The position numbers and the translations under genes are program-made. The notes under the pieces were generated by a model. It was not told the DNA's origin. It did not search any database and worked only from the letters and a program-made list of their open reading frames with translations. From Streptomyces sp. NBC_00654 (GTDB taxonomy: Bacteria; Actinomycetota; Actinomycetes; Streptomycetales; Streptomycetaceae): 64,000 bases of DNA. Location of the stretch: the NCBI RefSeq assembly GCF_026341775.1, contig NZ_JAPEOB010000001.1, forward strand, positions 4,526,001-4,590,000, read 5' to 3'. Of the stretch, positions 8,946-18,889 are shown piece after piece. Position 1 is the stretch's first letter. Every line of letters starts with the position of its first letter.

Positions 8946-9854
8946 TCAGGGCGTACGACCGGTCTCCGAGGGCAGGTCCTCCGGGCGCGGCCCGGTACCG
9001 GTGCCGGTGCCGGTGTCCGGCGCCTCGTGGTGGAGCGGGTCGGCCAGCGCCGTGCGCAGCGCCTCGGCGGTCAGCAACTGGGCCACCGGGGCGGAGGAAC
9101 TGAGGAACAGCACCTCCCGGCCCTCGGGCAGCCGGTCGAGGAAGGCTCGCACCGGCATCACCCGGTGCGGCGGCGGGCGCTCCCCGTCCGGCCTCGGTGA
9201 CATGGTGAAAACCGGTACGGCGTGCGTGCCGTCGGGCGTCTCGGTCACCCTCCAGGCACCTTCGGCGTTGACGCAGACAGCGATCTCGGCATCGGCGAGG
9301 ACTTGGGCGAGCAGGTCCTCCGTGTCGTAGCCGGTGGCCACCAGACGTACTGCGGCGTCGGCCAGATCGACCGGCGGGCCCCAGCCGTGGGCGTCGGGGG
9401 AGGGCCGGTAGCCGGGGTTCGCCTGCCACTCGACGATCTCGCCCCGGGCGTCGCTGCGCCAGCGGCCCGGCATGGCCCAGGCCGGCGCGCCCTCGCCGTC
9501 GGCGCTGTTCCAGTGCCGGTCGATCACCGACAGCCAGTGGTGGGGGGCGAGCCGGGCAGCGGACACATACTCCTCAGGGGGTTCACGGAAGGCCGGGTGC
9601 CCACGCGGGACGGCTCCGCCGGTGGCCTCGGCCGACTCCACCGGCCTCACTGGGCCGCCCGTCTCCCGCGCAGCCTCCCCGGGAGCTCCGGAGACGCCGG
9701 GACCCACGGAGGAGGCAGGATCCGCCGCGCCGCCGCCTTCCTGCCAGTGGCCGGGGGCACGCCGGGCCGCCTCCTGGATCTCCTCGGGGACCGGGGCCGG
9801 CGCGTCCTCGCCGGCCCCGGTCCCTGATCCGGTGGCTGCTGGGATGTCATTCAC
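8946..9854 (-). CDS. Type VII secretion system-associated protein (partner of the giant substrate)
   Basis: This 302-aa soluble protein has a low-complexity N-terminus and two similar segments (PEEIQEAARRAPGHWQEGG and PPEEYVSAARLAPHHWLSV), then a conserved domain: WAMPGRWRSDARGEIVEWQ, YRPSPDAHGWGPP, DLADAAVRLVATGYD and VMPVRAFLDRLPEG. I recognise this as the Streptomyces family annotated as type VII secretion system-associated protein, which sits beside giant lonely-Cys proteins (family memory, not searched). The start is GTG 9854: it overlaps the giant gene's TGA (GTGA) and is preceded by GAGGAAC. A longer ATG-initiated frame upstream only overlaps the giant gene. Translational coupling suggests a stoichiometric partner such as a chaperone or immunity-like factor. 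That role is inference. Confidence 0.8.
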   Translation of the reverse strand: MNDIPAATGSGTGAGEDAPAPVPEEIQEAARRAPGHWQEGGGAADPASSVGPGVSGAPGEAARETGGPVRPVESAEATGGAVPRGHPAFREPPEEYVSAARLAPHHWLSVIDRHWNSADGEGAPAWAMPGRWRSDARGEIVEWQANPGYRPSPDAHGWGPPVDLADAAVRLVATGYDTEDLLAQVLADAEIAVCVNAEGAWRVTETPDGTHAVPVFTMSPRPDGERPPPHRVMPVRAFLDRLPEGREVLFLSSSAPVAQLLTAEALRTALADPLHHEAPDTGTGTGTGPRPEDLPSETGRTP

Positions 9855-12800
9855 GGGTTCCTCGGAGGGTGTCGGGGGCGGTGGTCCAGTACCTGCTGCG
9901 GCTCCCGGGCGGGAGGAGGGGAAGGGGGGCGGCCCGGGCCCGGGGGCCCGGGGAGGCCGGTGAGCCATTCGTCGCCGTCGCGGAGCAGGAGCACGTACGG
10001 CCGGTCGACGGGCGGGTTCGGGGCGGAGCCGTAGAGGACGACGGTACGGTCCTCCTCCGCCACCGCGGCCGTCACGCCGAGGGCGTGCACGGTGGCGGTG
10101 AGCAGCGTGAGCAGCGGCAACTCGGTTCCGGGTCCGCCGAGGCCGGGGTCGGCCAGCAGCAGCCGCAGCCGTACGGCGGGACCGGTGGCGATGTCGGCGG
10201 CCGGGAGCAGGTTGCCGAGCAGGATGCCCTGGGCACGCTGTGTCCCGGTCAGGTCGTGGCCCGCCCGCTCCAGCTGTGGCATCGTCACCGTCGCCGACCG
10301 GTCCAGCGGCGGGACTTGGTCGTCGGTGAGCAGGCCGTCGGACAGAGCGTCGGCCAGCCAGGCGCGGAACGCGACGCTCCGGTCGGGCTCCGCCGCCGGG
10401 AGCGGTCCGGCCAGCGCCGGGTGGTCGCCGAGGGCGGTCAGCACGATGGCCTCGGCGGTGCGGCCGGGCCCACCGGGCACAGGGTGCAAGGCGTACCCGA
10501 CGCCGTCCAGGACTGCCCCGCCGTCGTCCGTGCGCAGCAGTGTGCCCGGGGCGGCGGACGGCACCGGGAGCGACCGGGCCCGCTCACCGACCAACTCCTC
10601 GTAGAGCGCGCGACGTCCACCGGAGACGTCATCGGCCCTGATGAGCGCCTGGTTCCAGTCCTGCTTGATCTCATCCAGACAGACGCGCCAGTCGCCGCTG
10701 GGATGGGAGGCGCCCATCGCCTTCAGGTCGACATAACGTTCGTTCCTGCCGAGGCCGCCGGAACCGATCTTGTCCCGCTTGTGGCCGTGCAGCACGGACT
10801 CGGGGTTCGAGGTGGCCTCGGTGGAACGGAAGTCGTGCCGGTAGCCGACGGGGCTGGCGGCGTGGGGCGCGATGGTCTCGACGCCGATCTGGAGGGAGCC
10901 GTCCTTCTCCAGGGTCGGACGGTGGTGGACCAGGAGGACATGGCCGTACGAGCCGTTCGGCAGGACCATGTCCCCGTTCCAGTCCTTGGCGCCGAGTCCG
11001 CCGCCGGAGATGTCCTGCCCCCACAGCTGCGGCCGGGCGGAGCCGACGGAGAGCATGTTCGTGACGGACGCTCTGGCGCCGCCCTTCTCCTCGAACGTGC
11101 CCGGCCGGTCGCCCTTGTTGGCGCCGATGGCCGTGCGGTGGGTGGCGAACCCCCGCTCGGACACGAACTCCGCGACCTCCGCCTTGGTGTCGTCCTTGGT
11201 CGCGCCCAGGAAGTGCGGCAGCCAGTAGGCTGCCTCGTCCGCCGAACGCAGGGCCGGAATACGTACGTTGACACGGCCACCGTGGGCCAGCGCACGGATG
11301 ACGTCCTGCCCGTGGTCCGTCACGTGCCGGCCCTCCTGAGGGCTGTAGAGCTGAAGCCCGTGGCGCAGGAGAAGCAGGATCCTGGTGAGCATTTCACGGC
11401 CCTGGGCATCCTTCCCGACGTAGTCGGGGGCCTTCCTGCCGCTCTCGCCCAACGGGGTGCCCTCCGCCGGGACGGCATCGCCGTGCCGGCGGGAGGCCGC
11501 CATGCCCTCCGGGTGGAGAGTGTCGACAGCGGTGTCGCGGATCTGCTGGTCGCGCTCCCGCTCCAGGCTCCGCCGCTCGTCCGGCGCGGCGATGGGCGCC
11601 TGGGTGAGCATGAACCGGCCGAGTGTGTAGGCCGGGTCCGTCGGTGTGCGGGTTCCCGGGGCCCTGAGGACCGGGTGGTTCCGCCGCACGGCCAGGGTCG
11701 CGGTGAGCACGCGCCTGCCGGCGCTCAGTTCCAACCAGTTCCTGAACGGCCCCCCGGTGTACTCCTCGGCCTCTTCGTAGGTACCGATCCCCACCTCGTT
11801 CAGCCACCGCGGAGCAAGCTCGGACAACTGCATGATGTCGGCCAGGTCCTGTTCGCCGAAAGCCTCGCCCCGCATCACCCGCCGGTCCAGGGTCTTCCGC
11901 AGCCGGGCGGAACCCTCGACCATCCACTGTTCGGGCCACCACGTGCCGGGCGCGAGGACGTTGCGATCCGACGCCGTCTGGAGCGTGTTCCGCTCGATCG
12001 ACCGGCTGAGGCGGGCGGTGATCTCCTTGACCTGCCGCGCCGCCTCCTCGGCCGGTCCGGCCGTCCCGGCGGTGTCCGGCGCGAACAGGGAGACCTGGTA
12101 GTGGGCGGCGCCCGCCGCGGGACCGCGGTGGCCGCTCTCCCAGCCGGCGCGGCCCCCGGGCAGCCGGCCCGGCATCAGCAGGAGGGTGCGCGGCGCGTCC
12201 GCCGGGCCGGTCAGCGTCATCGGCCCGGCGGCGGTGTGCGCGGGGCGGCCGGTGCGGTCGGCGAATCGCCGCGCGAACCCGGCGGGCAGCGGGGCCGCCG
12301 GATCTGTGGCGAAGAACAGCGCGGGGTTCTTGAGCGGCAGGGTGCGCAGCACCGGATCGAAGTCGAGCAGGGCCAGGAACTCGCTCTCGGAGAGCAGCAC
12401 CTGAGTTCCACCCGGCAGACGCAGGCCGATCAGGCCCCTGCGGCAGGCGCCGACCAGGTAGATCCGGGGGTAGGGCCGGCCGGAGCCGATCCAGGGAGCC
12501 GGAGCCGGACGCGGGGAGGTACCGGCCGGGCCCGGCACGATCTGCCGCGGGCTCTGCCAGGCGACACCGAACGGTGCGGGAGCGTCGCTCCAGTTGACGC
12601 CCCCGGCGGGGGACGTCCCGTTCAGCCGGTCCATGGGGCCGAACAGCCCCCCGTCCGCCAGGTGGTAGGCGGCCAGTGTGTCGGTGTCGCCGATGTCCAC
12701 CCCCTGAGTGGCCGCGCGGGTGACCAGCGCCCACACCTCCTGTTGCCGGTCGCGGTTCCACTCGGTGCCGGGCGCGAGCCGCAGGATCCGGCGGCCCAGC

Positions 12801-15800
12801 GCCTCCCGCCGCTCTTCGGGCGGGTCGGAGAACAGCCGCTGGGCCGAACGGGCGGCGGCCCAGAGCGTCGACGCCCACTGTCGCGAGGTGGGCGCGGCGT
12901 CGGAGGGCAGCGCGTGGGCATAGCGCGACAGCGGCTCGCCGTCGGCGGCCAGCATGTTCAGCGTGGCGTCGAGGACGCGGGAGGGGACCGCGGTACCGAA
13001 ATCGGCGGCCGGGTCGGCGGCGAGGACGGCGCGTGCGTGGTCGAGCAGTGCGGTCCGCCCCTCCCGGTCGGCGGGCCGTCCGGTGTGCTGCTCGGTGGCG
13101 AAGTCCCACATATCGGTACGCAGGGGGGTGACCCCGGAAAGCCGGGGGTCGGCGGCGCGCAGGCGCTCCAGGGCGGTGATGCCCCGCCACAGGCGATCGT
13201 CGAGGGCCGGGTCGCTCTCCTCGCACCCGTACTCCAGGCGCAGCGCCCGCACCAGACGCAGGGTGGTGTGCCGGGTCGCCTCGGGTACCGGTCCGGGGTC
13301 GGTGTGCAGGCCGCCGGAGCGGGCCGACCGGTCGAGTTGCGGAAGGTCCGGCTCAGGAAGGAACAGCACCCGTCGGCCGCGGACGCCCCGAGCCGAGGAC
13401 AGCATGAAGCGGGTGTCGTCGTTGAGTCCCGTCGGACGGGTGGCGGCGTCCACCCCCATACCGGTGAGGTTGGCCAGGAGCAGGCCCAGTGATGTCTCGT
13501 CCAGTAGATCGTCGCTGTACGGCAGCTCCGCGTGCATCGGGTAGTGCTGGCCAGGGTCGCCGTCCGTGGCGCTCCAGCAGACCTCCAGATGGATCCGGCC
13601 CCCGGGCGGGAGGGCGCGTACCTCGGGCAGTCCGCCGATGTACCGGACCGCCTCGATCTTGTCGAGCCAGAGGGTGCGGCCGTCCTTCAGCTCCACCAGC
13701 AGGCGGCCCGGTTCGCCGTGGCCCGCGTAGAGGGTGAGGGCCGCGGGAGGAGTGGCGACCGGCTCCCCGGGGCCGTCCTGGAAGCCGCCGCTGTCGGCGG
13801 CGGGCACCAGGTGGACCAGCTCCCCCAGATGGCGGAAGCGGCGGAGGCGCTGTCGGCGGCGGTGTGCCTGCGGTGTAGGGGCCGTGGTGGCGTGGCCCAG
13901 CGGCTCGCCGAGGTCGTCGGGGAGTGGACCGGCTTCGATCTCGCTCTCCCGCAGCCGGACACCGTCGACGGAGGTGAACTCCCTATCCTCCCCGGTCGGT
14001 TCCGCCGACTGCGTCGGCAGGGCCAGCGGGGGGTACATCTCGGCTCGGGGAGCGGTCGTGGCGGCAAAGGTGTGATCGGGTTCGGATTCCGAGGCGCTGT
14101 CGGAGTCCGGGTCGGATACGGGACCGGTATCGGTGGCCGGGGCGTCGTCGCCGTCACCGAGCAGGATGCGGGCGCGGGCCAGTCCTTCGTTCTGGGCCTG
14201 AGTGGCTTCGACCGGGTTGACCCGAAGGCGGTGCTTCGGGCCTGGGCCGTACAGCCGCCGCATCAGGTGATAAAGGGTGGGATGCTTCTCCTTCACCCAT
14301 TCGGGGCCGCCGTTCTCACGGGGCAACCCGGTGACGGGGTCGTTGCCCGTGTTGGCCCGCAGATAGACATTGGTGAGCTGGGCGAAGAATTCGTACTGGT
14401 TCGTGCTGCTGTAGTTGGGCCTGCTGCGTCGGCCTGTCTTCTCATCGTAGGAGTACAGCGCGCAGTCCGGCCAGGCGCCCGCCTCGCCCGACCTACGGGT
14501 GGCTTCGTAGGATTTGTCGATCAGCCCGAGATCTTGGTAGTCCAGGCCGACCCGGTGAACGATGTGGGAGACCTCGTGGAAAGTGGCCGAGTAGCCGTCG
14601 GGGAGGCTCTTGGTGTGGCCGATCGTGGTGTGCTCGCCGAGCAGGTTCTCCTCGCTGATGGCGGCGTGGAGTGTGGCCACGCCGCGAATGGTGTGGTAGC
14701 ACCGGCCGTCGGAGTTCACTTGGTGTTTCAGGTCGTGGAAGGCTTCCAGGGAGGTCACGGCCCGGTCCCGGGGCACTACCACGACGCGTGAGCCGCGCTT
14801 GACCATACGAGCCGTGACGACGGGATCGTGCAGCGCTCGGGCAACCTGCGTGCGCGCGGTCCTGCGGACGGCGCCCGGCTCGTGGACGCCGGTCGGCACC
14901 TGGACGATCAGGTGGGCGGCGGCCGTAGCGAAGTCGGCCGGGGTGAGCGAGTCGCGCAACGCGTCCACCAGGGCCGGGCCTGCGGCGAGCCGTTCGCGAT
15001 GATCCGGCGTCACATCGGCGATGGCGAAGGTGAGTTCGGCCGGGGACATCCCGGGAAGTCGGGCGGCGAGCGCGCGGACCGGATCCGCGACGACCTCGGG
15101 CATGGCGCGCAGTTCTGCGGCGAGGGCGGCCAACTCGTCCTCCAGCCGCGGCTCGTCGTCCTCGGAGGCTTCGTTGTCGGCCCAGAGCCCCTCGTGCTGG
15201 TGCAGGGTGTCGGGGTCCAGGGCGGCGTCGAGGATTTCGCTGAGCTGTACGGCGAGAGTGGGGGCGGCCCCCGGGGGCGCGCCGGTGCGGTAGGCGTCCT
15301 CCCGGGCCCCGATGAGCGCGGCGGCACGGGGGCCGTGGGCAGGGGTGCGGCTGAGCGCCCACAACAGGTCGAAGAGGGCCTCTTCGCGTACTGCCCGGGT
15401 GGGCGCGGTGGCCAGAGTGAGGGCGGCGTCGGAGAGGGAATCGGCCGGTGAGGGGAGCGTGAAGCCGGGAGCCGTATCGAAGCCGGCCGGCGCGGTGCCG
15501 GTGGTGATCCGGATCTCGACGCCGTTCACCAACAGGATGACGGTCCCGGCGAGGTTCTGGTCGGGCAGGGAGACAACCGTCTCTCCCGGCAACCGCTCCA
15601 ATTCCCGGCGGATGTCGTCGGCCGCGGGCAGGCCGGTCGCGACCAGCTGAAAGTCCACGGTGAGCAGCGGGCGGGGATTTCCGAACTGCACCCGGCCGCG
15701 CGCGTCGCCGGCCAGTACCGCCGGAAAGCCCATGGCGTACAGCAGGCTGCCGACGGCGGCTCCGACATTCAGCATGTAGTCGGGATGCGGCTTGAGGATC

Positions 15801-18505
15801 AGGCCCGCGGACCGCGGCGTCGGGGCGGTGTGCGGCCCGGGCGCGGAGCTGTGACCGGGTTCGCGTTCCAAGTCGCTGTCCGAGTCCGAGTCGCTGCCGG
15901 AGTCGCTGTCGGAGTCCGCGTCGGGTGCCGCGGCCGGCGGCAGCGCCAGGGCCGTGACGAGCGGACGCGGCCGGTCGGGGAACTCGGAAGCGGTCGCGTG
16001 CGGCCGACCCGGCCCGAGGCCGGGGCCGTCGGACTCCAGGGACGGGCGGACGGCCGACGGGACGGTGTCCGGACCGGGCGGCGCGGGGGCATCGGGCGCG
16101 GTGAGGGGAACGGCATCGGTGACCGACTCGACGGTCCGCAGCGCCTCGGGCGTGACCAGCGGGCCCGTGCCCGGGCCGGCGATGGGGGAGAGGCCCGCGT
16201 GGCGCAGTAGCCGGCGCAGGACGGTGACGGCGTTGTCGGCGCGGCGGCGCTCGCGGTCGGAGGGACTGAGTCCGGGGTCGTCGCCGTACAACCGTATGTG
16301 CTGCTGGTCGGAGAGTGCGGGACGGTCCGTCGCGGAGAGTTCGACCGCCCGGGTGGCGTCCGGGGCGACCAGCACGGAGAGGTCCACATGGAGCTGGTCA
16401 CCGGAGCGCGGCAGCAGCAGGCCGTGGTTGACCTCGGTGTCGAGCAGCACGCGGACCCGCTCCTGCAGGTCGTCGAGATCCACACCGGCGAGGCCGGGGC
16501 CCGGGCGGACCGGAATGTCCAGGGAGAGCGAGCGCACCCAGCGCCCGTCGTCGGCCTGGACGCGCCGTACCTCGGTGCCGGTGGTGGCGGGCTCGCTGTT
16601 CCCCGTCGGCGCGCCGGTCCCGTCGGCGGGCGGCGCTCCGGGTGTCCCGGTGTGCACGACGCCGGCGGGAGCCGCCTCCTGGCGGTGCCGCCACTGCTCG
16701 GGCCGGACCGGGTCGGTGGCCGGGGGCTGGTGGGTGAGGGGCGCGGCGACCGGTGCGCCGTCGCTGCCCTGTACGGGGTTCTCCTGAGGAGAGCTGTCCG
16801 ACGCCTGCCGGCCGTCGGCGCCGGTGCCGGTGCGCCGAGTGGTGTCCGGTGTCTCCCCCGGCGAGCGGTCGGGAGCGGTGAGGGAGGAACCGGGGGCGGG
16901 GTGCCGGTCCGGGAAGTGCTCCGGGTCCGTGTCCGGCTGCGTGGCGGCTTCGGTGTCCCTGGGGGCGGCCTGCGGCGCCTGTGACTCCGGGCGCCCGCCG
17001 GCGACGGGCGACGCCGTCACCGGGGCGGCCGGGGCGGAGACCGGGGCGGTGACAGCGCGGTCTGCCCCGGGAGCGGACACCGGGGTGGTGACGGGCGCCA
17101 TGTGCAGTACGGGAACGCCCGTTCCGAGCGGCGTGGTTGTGCCGGGGGACGCAGTGGACAGCGGTGGGGCCGAGGTGCGGGTGGGCAGGTGGAGGGGACC
17201 GGTGACGGCCGGCATGGTGCGGGAGGCGTCCCTGCCGGTGGCGGTGTACGGGGAATCCCCGCCCGGCAGCGGGCTGTCCGCGCGGAACGGGTCGAGCGCG
17301 TCGTCGGGCAAGGTCGGCAGCAGGGTGTTCACCGGCGCCGGTGTGGCGGGGACCACCGGCGGGACGGGCGTGTGCACCGGCGGAGGTGTCGTCGACCCCG
17401 GCGGGGGGCGGCTGGTGGTGACCTCCGGCGCGGGACCGCTGGACGAGGTGGTGAGGGTGTTCGGCGTGGGTGCCGGGGTGTGGACGACGACATCGCCTCC
17501 GCCGCCGAGGAGGTTGTCCGGGCCGGGCGGCGGGTTGTACGGGCTGAAGACGTTCCGGCCGTCGAAGAGCTTGCTGTTGAGGCCCTTCGTGATGTGATTC
17601 AGGGCGTCGCTGAGGAACATCTCCACGACGGCGCTGAGGCTGCCGCCCGCCATCGACATGACGTCGAACTTCCAGCGGTTGTCGAAGAGCCCGTTGACCA
17701 GGAACTCGGCGAGCCCCTCGCTGGGACCTTCACCGGCCGCGTTACGGAAGACATTTCCGCCGAGGACGCCCCACTTGTTGTCGCCGAAGTTCCGGAACTG
17801 GTTCTTGAAGATGTCGCCGAGGCCCTTGGAGACGAAGGAGCCGAAGAACCCGGCGAGGCCGCCCACCGCGAGGGACTTGAGAATGTCACGGCCGTCGATA
17901 CCGTCGGGGCGGCGCCTGCCCTCGTTGAGGGTGAGCATCGCCAGCCGCACGGCGAGGGTGGTCAGCGCCTCCTGCACCGCCTCGCTCAGCGCGGGCAGCA
18001 GATGGGTCTGGTTGAGCAGACGCTGCATGATGGTGAGAATCGCCACCGTGGAACGCGCCTTGGCCGTGGCGGTCTGGCTGAACGACAGGCCGCCGGTGAA
18101 GAACGAGAGTGCCGCGATCAACGCCAGTTCGGCCAGCAGGATGAGGGCCTCGGCGACGATCTCGAACTTGGACTCCATGATCTTCTGGGACTGCTTGGTC
18201 CGGTTGTCGGAGACCTGGCGGATCTGTTCCGCCAGGTCTCCGAGCACATCCGAGCCACCCGCGCCGGTGAGCGGGGCCAGCGCCTCCTTGAAGCTTTCCG
18301 CGACCCGCGGCGGCACCGCCCCGTCGACCTTGTTGAGCAGGTCGATGACCTCGCCCCGCAGATCGAGGACCTGCGCCGCTTTGTCGTCGTAGGGAACGGC
18401 GCTGGAGAACGCCATGTCGGAGGAGGCCTGCAACGGCAGCTCGCCGAGCAGAATGAAGAGGATGTAACGGGCCGCCTCGGGGAACTCGATGCTGTCGGGG
18501 ATCAA
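9851..18505 (-). CDS. Giant T7SS substrate: CpnT-like N-domain, Pro/Thr linker, zincin and lonely-Cys peptidase-like domains
   Basis: This is a 2884-aa protein. Residues 1-320 are a helical N-terminal region (start MIPDSIEFPEAARY) with hydrophobic helices (ALILLAELALIAALSFFTGG), like the CpnT/WXG100-type N-domains of T7SS polymorphic toxins. Residues about 330-655 are Pro/Thr-rich linker. A beta-rich module follows, then a Ser/Asp run near 870-885. A zincin motif HEVSH lies at 1310-1314, with a downstream Glu at 1372 in NQYEFFAQ, the spacing style of lethal-factor-like metalloproteases. Another domain has YAGHGEPG (H1596) and HLEVCWSA (C1643), a His-Gly/Cys arrangement like clan CD (caspase-like) peptidases and what I remember as the lonely Cys domain. 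The remaining about 1200 residues are conserved-looking but unrecognised. The start codon appears to be TTG, 3 bases after the upstream WXG-like gene. No signal peptide is seen, so export would be by the T7SS. Confidence 0.85.
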   Translation of the reverse strand: MIPDSIEFPEAARYILFILLGELPLQASSDMAFSSAVPYDDKAAQVLDLRGEVIDLLNKVDGAVPPRVAESFKEALAPLTGAGGSDVLGDLAEQIRQVSDNRTKQSQKIMESKFEIVAEALILLAELALIAALSFFTGGLSFSQTATAKARSTVAILTIMQRLLNQTHLLPALSEAVQEALTTLAVRLAMLTLNEGRRRPDGIDGRDILKSLAVGGLAGFFGSFVSKGLGDIFKNQFRNFGDNKWGVLGGNVFRNAAGEGPSEGLAEFLVNGLFDNRWKFDVMSMAGGSLSAVVEMFLSDALNHITKGLNSKLFDGRNVFSPYNPPPGPDNLLGGGGDVVVHTPAPTPNTLTTSSSGPAPEVTTSRPPPGSTTPPPVHTPVPPVVPATPAPVNTLLPTLPDDALDPFRADSPLPGGDSPYTATGRDASRTMPAVTGPLHLPTRTSAPPLSTASPGTTTPLGTGVPVLHMAPVTTPVSAPGADRAVTAPVSAPAAPVTASPVAGGRPESQAPQAAPRDTEAATQPDTDPEHFPDRHPAPGSSLTAPDRSPGETPDTTRRTGTGADGRQASDSSPQENPVQGSDGAPVAAPLTHQPPATDPVRPEQWRHRQEAAPAGVVHTGTPGAPPADGTGAPTGNSEPATTGTEVRRVQADDGRWVRSLSLDIPVRPGPGLAGVDLDDLQERVRVLLDTEVNHGLLLPRSGDQLHVDLSVLVAPDATRAVELSATDRPALSDQQHIRLYGDDPGLSPSDRERRRADNAVTVLRRLLRHAGLSPIAGPGTGPLVTPEALRTVESVTDAVPLTAPDAPAPPGPDTVPSAVRPSLESDGPGLGPGRPHATASEFPDRPRPLVTALALPPAAAPDADSDSDSGSDSDSDSDLEREPGHSSAPGPHTAPTPRSAGLILKPHPDYMLNVGAAVGSLLYAMGFPAVLAGDARGRVQFGNPRPLLTVDFQLVATGLPAADDIRRELERLPGETVVSLPDQNLAGTVILLVNGVEIRITTGTAPAGFDTAPGFTLPSPADSLSDAALTLATAPTRAVREEALFDLLWALSRTPAHGPRAAALIGAREDAYRTGAPPGAAPTLAVQLSEILDAALDPDTLHQHEGLWADNEASEDDEPRLEDELAALAAELRAMPEVVADPVRALAARLPGMSPAELTFAIADVTPDHRERLAAGPALVDALRDSLTPADFATAAAHLIVQVPTGVHEPGAVRRTARTQVARALHDPVVTARMVKRGSRVVVVPRDRAVTSLEAFHDLKHQVNSDGRCYHTIRGVATLHAAISEENLLGEHTTIGHTKSLPDGYSATFHEVSHIVHRVGLDYQDLGLIDKSYEATRRSGEAGAWPDCALYSYDEKTGRRSRPNYSSTNQYEFFAQLTNVYLRANTGNDPVTGLPRENGGPEWVKEKHPTLYHLMRRLYGPGPKHRLRVNPVEATQAQNEGLARARILLGDGDDAPATDTGPVSDPDSDSASESEPDHTFAATTAPRAEMYPPLALPTQSAEPTGEDREFTSVDGVRLRESEIEAGPLPDDLGEPLGHATTAPTPQAHRRRQRLRRFRHLGELVHLVPAADSGGFQDGPGEPVATPPAALTLYAGHGEPGRLLVELKDGRTLWLDKIEAVRYIGGLPEVRALPPGGRIHLEVCWSATDGDPGQHYPMHAELPYSDDLLDETSLGLLLANLTGMGVDAATRPTGLNDDTRFMLSSARGVRGRRVLFLPEPDLPQLDRSARSGGLHTDPGPVPEATRHTTLRLVRALRLEYGCEESDPALDDRLWRGITALERLRAADPRLSGVTPLRTDMWDFATEQHTGRPADREGRTALLDHARAVLAADPAADFGTAVPSRVLDATLNMLAADGEPLSRYAHALPSDAAPTSRQWASTLWAAARSAQRLFSDPPEERREALGRRILRLAPGTEWNRDRQQEVWALVTRAATQGVDIGDTDTLAAYHLADGGLFGPMDRLNGTSPAGGVNWSDAPAPFGVAWQSPRQIVPGPAGTSPRPAPAPWIGSGRPYPRIYLVGACRRGLIGLRLPGGTQVLLSESEFLALLDFDPVLRTLPLKNPALFFATDPAAPLPAGFARRFADRTGRPAHTAAGPMTLTGPADAPRTLLLMPGRLPGGRAGWESGHRGPAAGAAHYQVSLFAPDTAGTAGPAEEAARQVKEITARLSRSIERNTLQTASDRNVLAPGTWWPEQWMVEGSARLRKTLDRRVMRGEAFGEQDLADIMQLSELAPRWLNEVGIGTYEEAEEYTGGPFRNWLELSAGRRVLTATLAVRRNHPVLRAPGTRTPTDPAYTLGRFMLTQAPIAAPDERRSLERERDQQIRDTAVDTLHPEGMAASRRHGDAVPAEGTPLGESGRKAPDYVGKDAQGREMLTRILLLLRHGLQLYSPQEGRHVTDHGQDVIRALAHGGRVNVRIPALRSADEAAYWLPHFLGATKDDTKAEVAEFVSERGFATHRTAIGANKGDRPGTFEEKGGARASVTNMLSVGSARPQLWGQDISGGGLGAKDWNGDMVLPNGSYGHVLLVHHRPTLEKDGSLQIGVETIAPHAASPVGYRHDFRSTEATSNPESVLHGHKRDKIGSGGLGRNERYVDLKAMGASHPSGDWRVCLDEIKQDWNQALIRADDVSGGRRALYEELVGERARSLPVPSAAPGTLLRTDDGGAVLDGVGYALHPVPGGPGRTAEAIVLTALGDHPALAGPLPAAEPDRSVAFRAWLADALSDGLLTDDQVPPLDRSATVTMPQLERAGHDLTGTQRAQGILLGNLLPAADIATGPAVRLRLLLADPGLGGPGTELPLLTLLTATVHALGVTAAVAEEDRTVVLYGSAPNPPVDRPYVLLLRDGDEWLTGLPGPPGPGRPPSPPPAREPQQVLDHRPRHPPRNP

Positions 18506-18508
18506 AGG

Positions 18509-18889
18509 TCAGTGCTTTCCGCCGCCTGTGCCGCCGCCCTCGCCCACCGAGCCGAGCCGGCCGTGCAGCAGACCGATGTCGTCCAGGTTCTGGGACTGGG
18601 TGGACTTGATCTTCCGCATCGCCATGACATGGCCTTCGATGGAGCTGTCGAAGCCATCGGCGAGGCGGTTCAGGCCGTTTTGGACATACCGGTACTCGCG
18701 GTCCGCCTGCGATCCCATCTCCTGGGCGTACTCGTCGTTCAGTCCGTACCACATCGAGGTCGGCGCCACCGCGGCCGGGAAGCCGTTCGCGAGCTGTTTG
18801 AACCGCTGGGCCAGCGAGCGGGCCTCGGAGATGAACGCCGACAGCTTGGCGGGGTCTCCCTCGAAGTGTGATCCGTGTCCGTAACTCAT
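18509..18889 (-). CDS. WXG100-like secreted protein, 126 aa
   Basis: This small helical protein carries a W-Y-G motif at residues 47-49 (PTSMWYGLNDEYAQEM), placed between two predicted helices as in WXG100 proteins. A longer second half and a Gly-rich tail follow (GEGGGTGGGKH). It is longer than a classic 100-aa Esx protein. The ATG overlaps the stop of the YbaB-like gene (ATGA), and the giant gene starts 3 bases after its stop. It is therefore made together with the giant protein and could be its secretion partner or chaperone (inference). No N-terminal signal peptide is present. Confidence 0.75.
   Translation of the reverse strand: MSYGHGSHFEGDPAKLSAFISEARSLAQRFKQLANGFPAAVAPTSMWYGLNDEYAQEMGSQADREYRYVQNGLNRLADGFDSSIEGHVMAMRKIKSTQSQNLDDIGLLHGRLGSVGEGGGTGGGKH

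Noticed and set aside
9869..13492. A 1207-aa plus-strand open frame opposite the giant gene
   Set aside because: It mirrors the codons of the minus-strand giant gene, shows no recognisable domain, and is a normal effect of very high GC at the third position.
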